Below are positions 32,504-41,776 of a DNA stretch of 64,000 nt, one piece after another (position 1 is the first letter of the stretch; every line of letters starts with the position of its first letter). The stretch is from Phycisphaerales bacterium (GTDB lineage Bacteria; Planctomycetota; Phycisphaerae; Phycisphaerales; UBA1924). Under the pieces are notes generated by a model, which did no database searches, was not told the DNA's origin, and worked only from the letters and a program-made list of their open reading frames with translations. Where the stretch lies: the NCBI GenBank assembly GCA_028279375.1, contig JANQNW010000019.1:62001-126000 (forward strand), given 5' to 3'. A program made the translations under genes and the position numbers.

Positions 32504-33463
32504 TCACCTGTCATTCTCGATCGGCATTCCGCCGGCGGGCGATGACCTCTCGTCGATTCTCCAGAGACGCACGGAGCTTGCAACCACTGACTGTGCCTGC
32601 ACGTTCATCTGCGTGTTGAATTCGACGCTCACCGCCTGGTCAGTCTCGTACCGCTCGAGCGATCCTCGGTTGAGGTCCCAATCGAGCCGATAGCCCAACA
32701 CGCTCTTCTTCAGGGCGACCGGGGCGCCCTCGAACTGGATGGCGCCTTTCGGCTCCTGAATGATCTCACCGTCGCCAACAACGCGGGCGATCCCCTCGTC
32801 AGCGGACTCCAGTCGCCAGGCGATCTGAATCTCGTTGTCCGCGACACCTCCCACGCGCTCGCGCATCGTCGTCGCCCATTCATCACCGATTGACCGTAGG
32901 GGCGTGTCCGCCGACGGCCTGTACAGCAACTCCATCACAGCGCGAATCCACACGTCGTCGAAAAACGCGTCGATCTCCCTCGCCTCACGCGAGCTCGCCG
33001 CGCCGGCGCCGTAGGCACGAATCGCTTCGATCGAGATCATCTCCCCGTCGGGCGCCATCAGCACATCGACGCTGCCTCCCGCGAACGCCGCCAGCGCCCG
33101 CGCCCGCGCTGAGGTCGGCAGGGCATCAGCAGAGGCCGCGCTGTCGAACGCGAATGGCGCTCCTTCAGGAGGCGTCACGACCATGCTCACGCGATCGATC
33201 GTCATGCGCACGCGCGCATGCCCATCGGGAAGCGCTTCAAGTGTCTCCAACCGAATATCGCGCTCGAGCTTCGCGGCAAGACGCCGCGTGTCTCCGATGA
33301 GCGGAATCATGCGCGTCTGATCCACGTGGAACTGGTGACGATATGTCGCGATCGAGCCCTCTTCAAAGCGCGGACTCAGGGTGACGGTCTCACCCGCGCG
33401 CGCGACGCCGGTGCTCACGATCGCGAGGCCAGTCAGAATGCCAACTCGTTGCAGAACGCCCAT
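32504..33463 (-). CDS. Exported protein of unknown function
   Basis: A 319-aa protein with a signal peptide (GVLQRVGILTGLAIVSTGVA, cut near ARAGE). Start at ATG 33463, preceded by AAGGAG; an upstream Met at 33499 is less likely. The mature part has alternating strands (YRHQFHVDQTRMIPLIGD, HARVRMTIDRVSMVV, IQFEGAPVALKKSVLGY), resembling beta-rich DUF6263-type secreted proteins of Planctomycetes. No catalytic motif is visible. It lies 77 bases upstream of the pseudophosphatase gene on the same strand, so the two may share a transcript. Confidence 0.65.
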   Translation of the reverse strand: MGVLQRVGILTGLAIVSTGVARAGETVTLSPRFEEGSIATYRHQFHVDQTRMIPLIGDTRRLAAKLERDIRLETLEALPDGHARVRMTIDRVSMVVTPPEGAPFAFDSAASADALPTSARARALAAFAGGSVDVLMAPDGEMISIEAIRAYGAGAASSREAREIDAFFDDVWIRAVMELLYRPSADTPLRSIGDEWATTMRERVGGVADNEIQIAWRLESADEGIARVVGDGEIIQEPKGAIQFEGAPVALKKSVLGYRLDWDLNRGSLERYETDQAVSVEFNTQMNVQAQSVVASSVRLWRIDERSSPAGGMPIENDR

Positions 33464-33545
33464 GCCATCATTCTCCTTCGATCGAAGATACGCCTTCACC
33501 GGCCTCCAGATGCATGAGCCCCGGAAGTCCGCGCCCGTCAGCGTC

Positions 33546-33920
33546 TTATCGCCCCTGGAACTCCGCCGGAGGCGATCCGTAGTCCGCGCGTATCACCGAT
33601 CGGACTCCGCCCCGGCCGCGCCAATTCGTGATGACCTGCAACCACGATGGGGACATGGCGCCGGCGAGGTCGTCGCGAATCCGATTGGTCACCGCTTCGT
33701 AGTAGATGCCCTCGTTGCGAAACGACTGGTAGTAGAGCTTCAGCGATTTGAGCTCCACGCATACGCCTCCGGTCGCCGGCTGATAGCGGAGCGTGATCTC
33801 ACCGAAGTCCGGATGGCCCGTCACGGGGCAGACGGACGTGAACTCCTCGTTCACATGTTCGATCACGTAGGGCTGATCCGAAGGGCTGGGGAATGTCTCG
33901 AGTAGCGACACGTCGGGCAT
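33546..33920 (-). CDS. queF: NADPH-dependent 7-cyano-7-deazaguanine reductase
   Basis: A 124-aa short (unimodular) QueF that reduces preQ0 to preQ1 for queuosine synthesis. TSVCPVTGHPDFG carries the catalytic Cys and the His-Pro-Asp motif, and ELKSLKLYYQSFRNEGIYYE is the QueF signature with the NADPH-binding region. VITNWRGRGGV near the C terminus is also typical. No other queuosine gene is nearby. It lies in a minus-strand run with the TPR lipoprotein and nfo upstream of it. Confidence 0.93.
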   Translation of the reverse strand: MPDVSLLETFPSPSDQPYVIEHVNEEFTSVCPVTGHPDFGEITLRYQPATGGVCVELKSLKLYYQSFRNEGIYYEAVTNRIRDDLAGAMSPSWLQVITNWRGRGGVRSVIRADYGSPPAEFQGR

Positions 33921-33973
33921 GAGGGATGGGCCTTTCCTGTTGAAGGCCTGATGATACTCCGCGTGCGGCGCGA

Positions 33974-34984
33974 TCAGCCGTAGCGACTCAGCAGCTCGAT
34001 GATGCGCGTCTGATCACGCTTGATCTGGAGGCTGCGGCGCAGCGCCCGGATGGCGTCCCGGCGCGACTCGAGGTCCTGACGCCCACTCAGGATGTACCGA
34101 TTCAGCAGGCAGACGCCGACGCCATTGAGCGCCGGATAGTGCTTCGGATCAAGACGGACGGACTCACCGAAGGCGTCCAGCGCCTTGTCGAGTTCGTTCA
34201 GGCGGAAGTGCGCGTAGCCGAGACGTTCGAAGGCCGGCGCCGACGGGCTCAGCTTCACGAGTTGCGTCAACGTGTTGAGCATCTCGCGATAGCGACGCGC
34301 CTTGCCGAGACTGTCTGCGAGGTTCAGGAGAAGCTCGGGCGTGAGCTCCATGAGTTCAGCGGCCGCCTGATACTCGCGCACCGCGTCGTTATGACGACCG
34401 ATCGCGGAGTACACCGCCGCGAGATTGACGCGCGCCATGCCGTTGCGCGTGTCCAGTTCGACAGCGTGCTGTGCGTAGAAGAGCCCCTGGCGCGGCTCTC
34501 CAATCTGCAGATAGGCCGTGGCGAGATTGAGATTCGCTTCGAAATCATTCGGCTCGATAGACAGAGCGCGGACGTAGGCGCGAATTGCCTCCGAGAGTCT
34601 GTTGAGCAGTTGAAGGACGAGCCCGTGATTGAACTGGGCGTCGAAGTTCGAGGGTTCGAGCGTCGCCGCCCGGCGATAGCCGACTTCGGCGGCCGAGTAG
34701 TCGCCGCGCTCGCGATAGATATCCGCCATGCCCATGTAGGCGGTGGTCAGCGTCGGATTCTCCTCGATGGCGAGCGCGAACTGCTGCAGCGCTTCCTCGA
34801 GACGCCCTTCGGTCGCCAGCGCCTCGGCGACATCCGCATGCTGCTGCGCCCGAGCGCCGGCGCGCTGCGTCCTCGCCTGATGCGCGGTCGTGCAGGCGCT
34901 GAGCCCGACGAGCGCGCAGAACGACAGCGCAATCGAGAGAGACCGAAGTGTTCGTCCGGATGGCGTGCGAGTTGGCTGGGTCAT
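33974..34984 (-). CDS. TPR-repeat lipoprotein
   Basis: A 336-aa protein with a lipoprotein signal: basic N terminus, hydrophobic SIALSFCALVGLSAC with the lipobox Cys at about residue 30. Residues 45-330 hold about seven tetratricopeptide repeats (for example AEALATEGRLEEALQQFALA, then AYMGMADIYRERGDYSAAE). TPR proteins are interaction scaffolds, here on the periplasmic face or outer membrane. The repeats resemble PilF/Tgl-type pilotins, but no type IV pilus gene is near, so no specific partner can be named. Confidence 0.82.
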   Translation of the reverse strand: MTQPTRTPSGRTLRSLSIALSFCALVGLSACTTAHQARTQRAGARAQQHADVAEALATEGRLEEALQQFALAIEENPTLTTAYMGMADIYRERGDYSAAEVGYRRAATLEPSNFDAQFNHGLVLQLLNRLSEAIRAYVRALSIEPNDFEANLNLATAYLQIGEPRQGLFYAQHAVELDTRNGMARVNLAAVYSAIGRHNDAVREYQAAAELMELTPELLLNLADSLGKARRYREMLNTLTQLVKLSPSAPAFERLGYAHFRLNELDKALDAFGESVRLDPKHYPALNGVGVCLLNRYILSGRQDLESRRDAIRALRRSLQIKRDQTRIIELLSRYG

Positions 34985-35006
34985 GCGCAGTCGGCCCCGG
35001 GCGACA

Positions 35007-35930
35007 TCATGTCGCGACTCTCGCTCGTCTCCGCCTTGCGACCGAAGGCGCCGGAGAACCCCGGAGGACCTTGCGCAGGCGGCGGAGATTGAGCGTATCC
35101 AGAGGTGTACCTTTCGGCGTTTCCCCCTTCGGCGTTTCCATGATTTTCGGAACCTCCGTCAAATCCGGGTGGTTCATGATCGCGCTGAAGGCGCCCATCC
35201 CGACTCTGCCCTTGCCGATGTGCTCGTGCCGATCCCGGCGACTATCGAAGTCGCCCTTGCTGTCATTGAGATGGAGCACGCGCACGCGATCGAGCCCGCA
35301 GATCTGGTCGAGCTCCTCGAGGACGGCGTTGGCTTGGTCCTCGGTCCGGATGTCATATCCCCCTGCCAGCGCGTGGCACGTATCGATGCAGAATCCGACG
35401 CGATCGTCAGCGTCGGCGCCCGCCTCGTTGTGGATACGCTCCGCCAGGTCGGCGAGTTCATCAAAGGTGCGGCCGAGGGTTGAGCCGCCGCCGGCGGTGT
35501 TCTCGAGACAAAGGACGACGCCCGAGCCGCGCGTCTTCCGGAATATCTTCTTGTACGCCTTGGCGATTCGCGTGAGGCCGGCGTCGGCGCCGCTGCCGGT
35601 GTGAGCGCCAGGATGGCTCACGAGATACGGGATGCTCAGGCGATCGCATCGCTCGAGCTCCTCTTGCATCATCGCAGTGGACTTCTTCCAGAGTTCGTCA
35701 TCCGGGCTCGCGAGATTGATCAGATAGCTGTCGTGCGAGACCGTCCGGTCTTCCCACCCAAGTCGCGCGAGCTCTCGCATCCAGTCTTCGACTGCATCAT
35801 CTTCGAGAGGCTTCACGCGCCACTGGCGCTGGTTCTTCGTGAAGACCTGGACGGTGTCGAGCTTGAGCTTCTCCGCCTCGAGAAGCGCGTTGACGAGTCC
35901 GCCGGCGATGGAGAGATGGGAACCGATCAT
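35007..35930 (-). CDS. nfo: Endonuclease IV (AP endonuclease)
   Basis: A 307-aa TIM-barrel base-excision repair nuclease that cuts 5' of abasic sites using three zinc ions. MIGSHLSIAGG at the start, VSHDSYLINLASPDDE, VSHPGAH, CLENTAGGGSTLG, GFCIDTCHALAGGYDI and RVLHLNDSKGDFDSRRDRHEHIGKG carry the expected His, Glu and Asp ligands. The C terminus adds a basic tail with PKGETPKGTP and SVARRRRARVAT beyond the usual end. Start at 35930 begins the family's N terminus exactly, although no ribosome-binding site is seen; the longer frame to 36059 runs into the divergent transporter gene. Confidence 0.92.
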   Translation of the reverse strand: MIGSHLSIAGGLVNALLEAEKLKLDTVQVFTKNQRQWRVKPLEDDAVEDWMRELARLGWEDRTVSHDSYLINLASPDDELWKKSTAMMQEELERCDRLSIPYLVSHPGAHTGSGADAGLTRIAKAYKKIFRKTRGSGVVLCLENTAGGGSTLGRTFDELADLAERIHNEAGADADDRVGFCIDTCHALAGGYDIRTEDQANAVLEELDQICGLDRVRVLHLNDSKGDFDSRRDRHEHIGKGRVGMGAFSAIMNHPDLTEVPKIMETPKGETPKGTPLDTLNLRRLRKVLRGSPAPSVARRRRARVAT

Positions 35931-35998
35931 GGAGGGATCATATCGAGCCGGAGGCGTGCGGCTTTCGCGCCCCAGCCACTCTTCGTACTCTCTATCCC

Positions 35999-37381
35999 AT
36001 GCTCGCACGACTCGGAGAACGCATTGCCCGAATTTTCCGGGCGACCGCGCCCGACCCATTCGTCATCGCCATTCTGCTCACGGCGCTGACCTTCATTCTC
36101 GCCATCACCGTCGCCGGATCAACGCCGAAGGCGCTGGTCGGCTACTGGTCGAGTGACTCCGGCGTCTGGCGCTTCCTGAGCTTCGGCATGCAGATGTGCC
36201 TGATCCTCGTGACAGGGCACGCGCTTGCGAGCAGCCCGCCGGTTGCGCGATTCCTGACGAGCATCGCGAGTTGGCCAAAGAGCGCTGCGCAAGCTGCTGC
36301 CATGGTCGCGCTGGTGGCCGGGCTGTTCAGCGTGCTCAACTGGGGCCTCGGGCTGATCGCCGGCGCACTGCTTGCGCGACGGGTCGGCGTCGCGATGGAA
36401 GCGAAGGGCGTGAAGGCGCACTACCCGCTGCTCGCGGCCGCCGGATACACCGGGCTCATCATGTGGCACGGCGGATTCTCGGGAACCGCGCCGCTGAAAG
36501 TCTCCACGACGAAGGAGATCGTCGACATCTTCGGCGCTGAGCCTCCGATCAGCGCCATGCCACTTACGCAGACGATTCTCTCGCCGCTGAATCTCATCGT
36601 CACGGGCGGCCTGTTGATTCTCGTGCCCGTGGTCATGGCGATGTTGTGCCCGAAGGACGAGTCCGCCATCGAGCCCGCAAGCTCATTCGTCAGTGATGAG
36701 CCGACGACGACGCCCGAATCGCGGTCGAAGAAAGCGGCGCTTCCCCGCCTGCTCGAAGACACACCCATCGTCTCACTCGCACTCGTCCTGCTGATCGGCG
36801 CGTGGGCGTGGACCTATTACTTCCCACGCGAGGGGCCCTCCGGCATCGGCAGTCTCACGCCGAACACCGTCAACCTGACGATGCTGATGCTCGGACTGCT
36901 CCTGCACGGAACGCCGGCGCGCTATGTCGCTGCAGTTGATGACGCGGTGCGGGGCTGCGCCGGGATCATCCTGCAGTTCCCGCTGTATGCAGGGATCATG
37001 GGCATGATGCATGAGTCCGGGCTCACGCGCATCATCGCGGATCAGTTCATTGCGCTCGGCGGCGGCACGGAATCAGGGCTGGCCGTCATGACGTTCTTCT
37101 CGGCAGGGCTCGTGAATCTCTTTGTCCCCTCCGGAGGCGGGCAGTGGGCGATTCAGGGGCCGATCGCGATGCAGGCGGCTGTGGACGCGGGTCTCGAGAA
37201 TCCGTCGCGTCTGGTGATGGCCGTCGCTTACGGGGACGAGTGGACGAACATGCTGCAGCCCTTCTGGGCGCTGCCGCTCTTGGGCATCACGCGCGTCAAG
37301 GCGCGGGATATCGTTGGATACACAGCCGTGCTCATGGTCATCGCCGGATTGTGGATGACCCTGTGCCTCATCCTGATATGA
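35999..37381 (+). CDS. Short-chain fatty acid transporter, AtoE family
   Basis: A 460-aa membrane protein with about 12 hydrophobic segments, fitting the AtoE/TIGR00366 family (PF02667). Typical places: [19 protein letters not shown] near the N terminus, [30 protein letters not shown] and [14 protein letters not shown]. The family imports short-chain fatty acids such as acetoacetate or butyrate; substrate evidence here is absent. It is divergent from nfo with 68 bases between the starts, and overlaps the possible upstream start of ogt. Confidence 0.88.
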   Translation: MLARLGERIARIFRATAPDPFVIAILLTALTFILAITVAGSTPKALVGYWSSDSGVWRFLSFGMQMCLILVTGHALASSPPVARFLTSIASWPKSAAQAAAMVALVAGLFSVLNWGLGLIAGALLARRVGVAMEAKGVKAHYPLLAAAGYTGLIMWHGGFSGTAPLKVSTTKEIVDIFGAEPPISAMPLTQTILSPLNLIVTGGLLILVPVVMAMLCPKDESAIEPASSFVSDEPTTTPESRSKKAALPRLLEDTPIVSLALVLLIGAWAWTYYFPREGPSGIGSLTPNTVNLTMLMLGLLLHGTPARYVAAVDDAVRGCAGIILQFPLYAGIMGMMHESGLTRIIADQFIALGGGTESGLAVMTFFSAGLVNLFVPSGGGQWAIQGPIAMQAAVDAGLENPSRLVMAVAYGDEWTNMLQPFWALPLLGITRVKARDIVGYTAVLMVIAGLWMTLCLILI

Positions 37382-37398
37382 CGCTGGAAGGAAAGTCC

Positions 37399-37929
37399 AT
37401 GTCATCAAGCGCGACCGGAGTCGAGTTCGTCGAGACCGATCTCGGGACGCTGCGCATCGAGTCGCGCGGGCGCGAGATCGTCGGGCTTTCATTTGCAAAC
37501 GTGTCGGCGGCAGCCCTCGGGCCCGTGGCGCCGTGCGAGGCATGCGGGACGACGGACGCAGGGCGGCAACTCATTGAGTACGCGCGCGGCGAGCGGAAGT
37601 CATTTGATCTCGATCTCGCGCCGATCGGGACGGACTTTCAACTGCGCGTCTGGGACGAACTTCAGCGCATCGGCTTTGGCGAGACGATCAGCTACGCGGA
37701 GCTTGCGCGGCGCCTTGATTCACCGAAAGCCGTGCGCGCGGTGGCCGGCGCCTGCGGCGCAAACCCGATTCCCGTGATTATTCCCTGCCATCGCGTCATC
37801 GGCGCTGACGGAGGGCTGGGCGGCTTCTCCGCAGGACTGGAGAACAAGCGCAAGCTTCTTTCCCTGGAGGGATCGCTGCCGGCGTCGCTGGCTCAGGCCC
37901 CGCTGTTTCCGCCGGCTGCAGCGCGCTGA
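37399..37929 (+). CDS. ogt: Methylated-DNA-protein cysteine methyltransferase
   Basis: A 176-aa suicide repair protein that removes alkyl groups from O6 of guanine. IPCHRVIG holds the acceptor Cys, [27 protein letters not shown] is the DNA-binding helix-turn-helix with the arginine finger region ([21 protein letters not shown]), and [21 protein letters not shown] the active-site loop. ATG 37399 has GGAAGGAAAG upstream; ATG 37378, overlapping the transporter stop, is the alternative. It overlaps the convergent pgpH gene by 37 bases. Confidence 0.9.
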   Translation: MSSSATGVEFVETDLGTLRIESRGREIVGLSFANVSAAALGPVAPCEACGTTDAGRQLIEYARGERKSFDLDLAPIGTDFQLRVWDELQRIGFGETISYAELARRLDSPKAVRAVAGACGANPIPVIIPCHRVIGADGGLGGFSAGLENKRKLLSLEGSLPASLAQAPLFPPAAAR

Positions 37930-40205
37930 TCGGCGCCCTTCGTCTCGGTCTCTGCCTCTGGGTACGCGATGCGCCCGTGGTAGATCGAGTTCAGGGACTT
38001 GACGAGCGACGCCTCGATGACATGCAGCTCGCGGAGCGTCAGATCGCTGTCGTCGAACTGGCCATCCATGAGTCGTTTCGTCGCGATCGAATGCACCATC
38101 GCCTCGATGCGGCTCGGTGACGGATCCGACATGGCGCGAGCCGCCGACTCGACGGCGTCGCAGAGCATCAGGATCGCCGCCTCGCGCGTACGCGGCTTCG
38201 GGCCGGGATAGCGATACTCGACCTCGGCGGGATGATCGACATCCTCGTCTTCATCCGCCTTCTTCTTCGCGGCGTGGAAGAAGTACTCGACGAGCGTCGT
38301 GCCGTGATGCGATTCGATGTAGTGATGCAGTGCGCGCGGAAGGCCATACTCGCGCGCCAACTCGACGCCGTCTTTCACGTGACCGACGATCACAAGCAGG
38401 GACATGGCCGGACTCAGACGCGTGTGCCGGTTGGGCCCGCCCATCTGATTCTCGACGAAGTACTCGGGCTTGTTCATCTTCCCGATGTCGTGATAAAGCG
38501 CGCCGACATAGAGATGCAGGCCGTCGGCGCCGATGGCGTCCGCGGCGCTCTCGGCGAGTGTCGCGACATTGAGCGAGTGGTTGTAGGTGCCCGGCGCGCG
38601 CTGCTGCAACTCGCGAAGCAGCGGATTCTTCGGATCGCGCAGCTCGATGAGCGTCATGCCGGTGGTGATGTCGAAGATGCGTTCAAGGGACGGCAGGATG
38701 CCGAGCGTCAGGAATCCGACGCCGACACCGCCAAGACCGGCAAGCGCCGCGTCCCATCCGAGTTGTGTCCAGATCGCCGGCACGATGGGCGCCTCGAGCA
38801 CGCCCGCCAGGGCCGAGCTGATCGCCAGCACGCCGCCGGAGAAGAGCCCGGCGCGAATCAGCGCGTCGCGCTGCCGGATCTCGCGGAGCTTCCAGATCAT
38901 CGCGCCGGAGCCGGCCATGATCATCGCCAGGAACGAGAGCGGGAGATTCAACGCAAGACAGACCAGCAGGCCGTGCATCGACGAGAGCGCAAACGCGGTG
39001 CGCTGCTCATACGCGATCACCATGGCCACGGCGACGAAAATCGTCGGGCCCGTCGCGAAGAGGTGGATGAACTTCGGCTCGGCGACGGAGGTGATCGTCG
39101 CCGCGAGCAGACAGGCGGTCATCAGCACGGCAATCGCGAAGACGCGCCATGGATTGCGCACGATGCGCGGGCAGAACGTCGTGAGATAGACCATCATCGC
39201 GATCGTGACGATCAGCGAAGCGCCGAGCGCGCCGGCGCGGTCGATCCACATTCCAGCGATGTCGCGCGCACCGGAATATGCGCGCTCTTCTTCCTGAAGA
39301 AGCGCATGCGTCTTCTCGTCGAGGACCTGGCCCTCGCTGTAGATCACGCGCCCGATCGGGTGCCTGACGATGCTCGGCTCGATCGCCGCCACGAGCTGCT
39401 CGGCGAGCTCATCCGTCGCCGCCTGATCGAAGACAAATGTCGGGCGATGCTTGTTCGTGAGGCGCTCCACGATCAAGTCGGTGGATTCGCCGCTGAAGCC
39501 GACACTGCGCACGGCGAGCGTCATCGCGTCGACATATTGATCGCCGCCAAAGGGCACGAGCCGATCCTTCATGGCGCGCGTCGGCGCGCTCTGATCACTG
39601 CGTAGTTCAATGCGATCGCTCGGCGACTGCTGCGCGAGCTGCCAGGACTGCGCCTCGACGACCGGAATCGTCCGAAGCTGCGAGATGAGTTGATCGACGC
39701 GCCGCGTCCAGGAACGCTGGCTGGCGTCGTCGCGAGCGAAACTGCGGATGGCGTCGAGACGCTCCTGCGTCAGGTTGAAGCCCTCTCGAATATCCGGGGC
39801 GACCTGATCAAGATCCTCAGCGTCGGCGAGCGTGGTCGGAAGATTGGCGAGCGACGACTCGATCTCGTTGAAGGCCGTGGCGTCCTCGATGTAGACGCGC
39901 GGCGCCGCATTCCGGGCGCCCTGGCGACGGCTGTTCGTCGCTTCCGGATCCTCGAGCTCGAAGGCCACGCGCACGGTGCGCGTGTCGGTCATCACCCGCC
40001 CGGGTGAGACAAGTTGGCGCGTGCGCGTCCAGGAGATCAGCGCTCCGACAATCAGCGCAAAGCACAGCGCAATCAGCACACCGCGCACGATCGCGGGCGA
40101 GCGCATGGCGTCGCGCCAGCGCGGCGTCGGCCGCGACATGCGCTTGCGAAGCTCGGCGCGTCGAACGCCGCTTCGAGTCGACTTGGTTTGCGGGCGATCA
40201 GGCAT
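37893..40205 (-). CDS. pgpH: PgpH/YqfF-type membrane HD phosphohydrolase (c-di-AMP phosphodiesterase family)
   Basis: A 770-aa protein with the 7TMR-HDED layout: an N-terminal helix ([18 protein letters not shown]), an extracellular domain to about residue 330, seven transmembrane helices (335-520), and a cytoplasmic HD domain with [23 protein letters not shown] and [13 protein letters not shown]. PgpH members hydrolyse c-di-AMP; whether this organism uses that nucleotide is not shown here. The start overlaps the phoH stop by 8 bases. The pairing phoH-pgpH is common in bacteria, usually followed by ybeY, which is absent here. Confidence 0.9.
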   Translation of the reverse strand: MPDRPQTKSTRSGVRRAELRKRMSRPTPRWRDAMRSPAIVRGVLIALCFALIVGALISWTRTRQLVSPGRVMTDTRTVRVAFELEDPEATNSRRQGARNAAPRVYIEDATAFNEIESSLANLPTTLADAEDLDQVAPDIREGFNLTQERLDAIRSFARDDASQRSWTRRVDQLISQLRTIPVVEAQSWQLAQQSPSDRIELRSDQSAPTRAMKDRLVPFGGDQYVDAMTLAVRSVGFSGESTDLIVERLTNKHRPTFVFDQAATDELAEQLVAAIEPSIVRHPIGRVIYSEGQVLDEKTHALLQEEERAYSGARDIAGMWIDRAGALGASLIVTIAMMVYLTTFCPRIVRNPWRVFAIAVLMTACLLAATITSVAEPKFIHLFATGPTIFVAVAMVIAYEQRTAFALSSMHGLLVCLALNLPLSFLAMIMAGSGAMIWKLREIRQRDALIRAGLFSGGVLAISSALAGVLEAPIVPAIWTQLGWDAALAGLGGVGVGFLTLGILPSLERIFDITTGMTLIELRDPKNPLLRELQQRAPGTYNHSLNVATLAESAADAIGADGLHLYVGALYHDIGKMNKPEYFVENQMGGPNRHTRLSPAMSLLVIVGHVKDGVELAREYGLPRALHHYIESHHGTTLVEYFFHAAKKKADEDEDVDHPAEVEYRYPGPKPRTREAAILMLCDAVESAARAMSDPSPSRIEAMVHSIATKRLMDGQFDDSDLTLRELHVIEASLVKSLNSIYHGRIAYPEAETETKGADQRAAAGGNSGA

Positions 40206-41268
40206 GCGCCTCGTCCGGCCCCTTGTCGTCCCTCATGAAGTCGAGATCCGCGTGCTGCTTGGTCTGCTCGTCGCCATACGCGTCGACGATGCGCTGCACG
40301 AGGTTGTGTCGAACAATGTCCGCCCGCGACAGACTGACGAAGCCAATGCCGGGCACTCGCCGGAGTCTACGCGCGGCGTCAATCAAACCGCTCTCCCTCG
40401 GATCGGGGAGATCGATCTGTGTGGTGTCTCCGGTGACGATCATCTTTGACCGCTGGCCCATACGCGTCAGGAACATCTTCATCTGTCCCCGCGTCGTGTT
40501 CTGAGCCTCATCGAGAATGATGATCGCGTCGTTGAGCGTGCGCCCGCGCAGGAAGGCGAGGGGCGCCACCTCGATCACGTCGCTGGTGATGAACCGGCGG
40601 ATCGTGTCGTAGTCCATCATGTCATTCAGCGCGTCGAAGAGGGGGCGCAGATACGGGTTGATCTTCGCCTCCATATCGCCCGGCAGGAAGCCGAGTTTCT
40701 CGCCCGCCTCGACAGCTGGGCGCGCCAGCACGACCTTCCGCAGCTTGCCGATCTTCAGCAAATGCACAGCCGCGGCGACTGCCAGGTAGGTCTTGCCGGT
40801 GCCGGCAGGGCCCACGGCGAAGACGAGATCGTAATCGCGAATGGAATCGAGATACGCCTGCTGATTGCCGGAGCGCGCCGCGACGGGCTTGCCGTTGACA
40901 TAAACATCGAGCCGGTCGCCCCAGAGAGCGCCGAGCGCGCGTTCGCCGGGCGAAGGGTTCGTGGATCCCGCGAGCGACTCCATGGACGGACGATCGCCTG
41001 CGTCGGCGATGATCCTCAGCACATCGGCGCGGCTGAGGTTCTTCCGACGGCGCGCCTTCTCGGTGAGTCGGTCAAGCACCTCGCGAGCCGCGTGCACGGC
41101 CTGAGACTCGCCGCTGACCCTCACGACGTCGTCCCTGGCGGCGATATTGACGCCAAGAGCTTCGCGGATCAGCTTGAGGTTGCGTTCAGACGCCCCGAGG
41201 AGGGACACTCGGTCCGTGTCCTCTGGAACTCGAATGATCAATTCCACGCGAAATCGTCTCCTCCGCAC
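40198..41268 (-). CDS. phoH: PhoH-family ATPase
   Basis: A 356-aa PhoH-like protein. An N-terminal KH-like segment (13-85) precedes a single-domain P-loop ATPase: FAVGPAGTGKTYLA is Walker A, ARPAVEAGEKLGFLPGD a family signature, IILDEAQNTTRGQMKMFLTRMG Walker B with its continuation, and MIVTGDTTQIDLP the sensor region. PhoH proteins act on RNA, probably in ribosome or RNA quality control. It is coupled to pgpH downstream by an 8-base overlap. Confidence 0.9.
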   Translation of the reverse strand: MRRRRFRVELIIRVPEDTDRVSLLGASERNLKLIREALGVNIAARDDVVRVSGESQAVHAAREVLDRLTEKARRRKNLSRADVLRIIADAGDRPSMESLAGSTNPSPGERALGALWGDRLDVYVNGKPVAARSGNQQAYLDSIRDYDLVFAVGPAGTGKTYLAVAAAVHLLKIGKLRKVVLARPAVEAGEKLGFLPGDMEAKINPYLRPLFDALNDMMDYDTIRRFITSDVIEVAPLAFLRGRTLNDAIIILDEAQNTTRGQMKMFLTRMGQRSKMIVTGDTTQIDLPDPRESGLIDAARRLRRVPGIGFVSLSRADIVRHNLVQRIVDAYGDEQTKQHADLDFMRDDKGPDEAHA

Positions 41269-41338
41269 GATGAAGTGCGCCCACCCCCAGGTCGGCGCGC
41301 CAGCTCCATCGCGGGACGTCTATTCAACGGGTCATTCT

Positions 41339-41776
41339 ATGGTGCATCGACCGAATGAAGGGCCGGATCCTGTGATATCTGTTTGGTGTATTATCGGGTT
41401 GATCGCCCTGATAGGGATGTTTGCCCCGGGCTGTGCATCGTCCGGAGGGCCGATTCCGAATCCGCAGGGCCAATCCAGCCCAGGAGACGCGGAGTGGGAC
41501 GATCTGGACGCCGCGATCTCGTGGACGGCCACCGAGCATGAGCTGGGCATCCTCGGATTCGAGGATCAGTCTCCCGAGACGCGTGTGTACGAGTTGAACA
41601 CGCTTCGTGGAGATCCCGTGTACATCCAGTTCTCGCGCGAGGAGAAGGTCTCTCCCTACGAGAGCACACCGGTCGAGATCACCGTGCAATACGGATTCTT
41701 CGGCGACGAGCGACGCGAGCAGGCGATCATCCAGACGCTCCAGTCAAGGCTGGCGCGATTGAGCGCGATCGACTGA
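41339..41776 (+). CDS. Small predicted lipoprotein
   Basis: A 145-aa protein with a hydrophobic signal (WCIIGLIALIGMFAPGC) and a lipobox Cys at about residue 31. ATG 41339 is preferred because it supplies a charged N terminus; GTG 41372 is a shorter option and neither has a strong ribosome-binding site. The mature part is acidic with strands (TRVYELNTLRGDPVYIQFSR, PVEITVQYGFFGDERRE). No family recognised. It overlaps the convergent comEC gene by 33 bases, and starts 70 bases from the divergent phoH. Confidence 0.6.
   Translation: MVHRPNEGPDPVISVWCIIGLIALIGMFAPGCASSGGPIPNPQGQSSPGDAEWDDLDAAISWTATEHELGILGFEDQSPETRVYELNTLRGDPVYIQFSREEKVSPYESTPVEITVQYGFFGDERREQAIIQTLQSRLARLSAID

Noticed and set aside
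35101-35150. Tandem repeat of TTCGGCGTTTCC in the 3' part of nfo
   Set aside because: It encodes the PKGETPKGTP tail of the protein and needs no other explanation.
38232-39605. 457-codon plus-strand frame opposite the pgpH gene
   Set aside because: It is antisense to the 7TM and HD domains of a clear family member and its sequence is rich in Arg, His and Asp as expected of a shadow.
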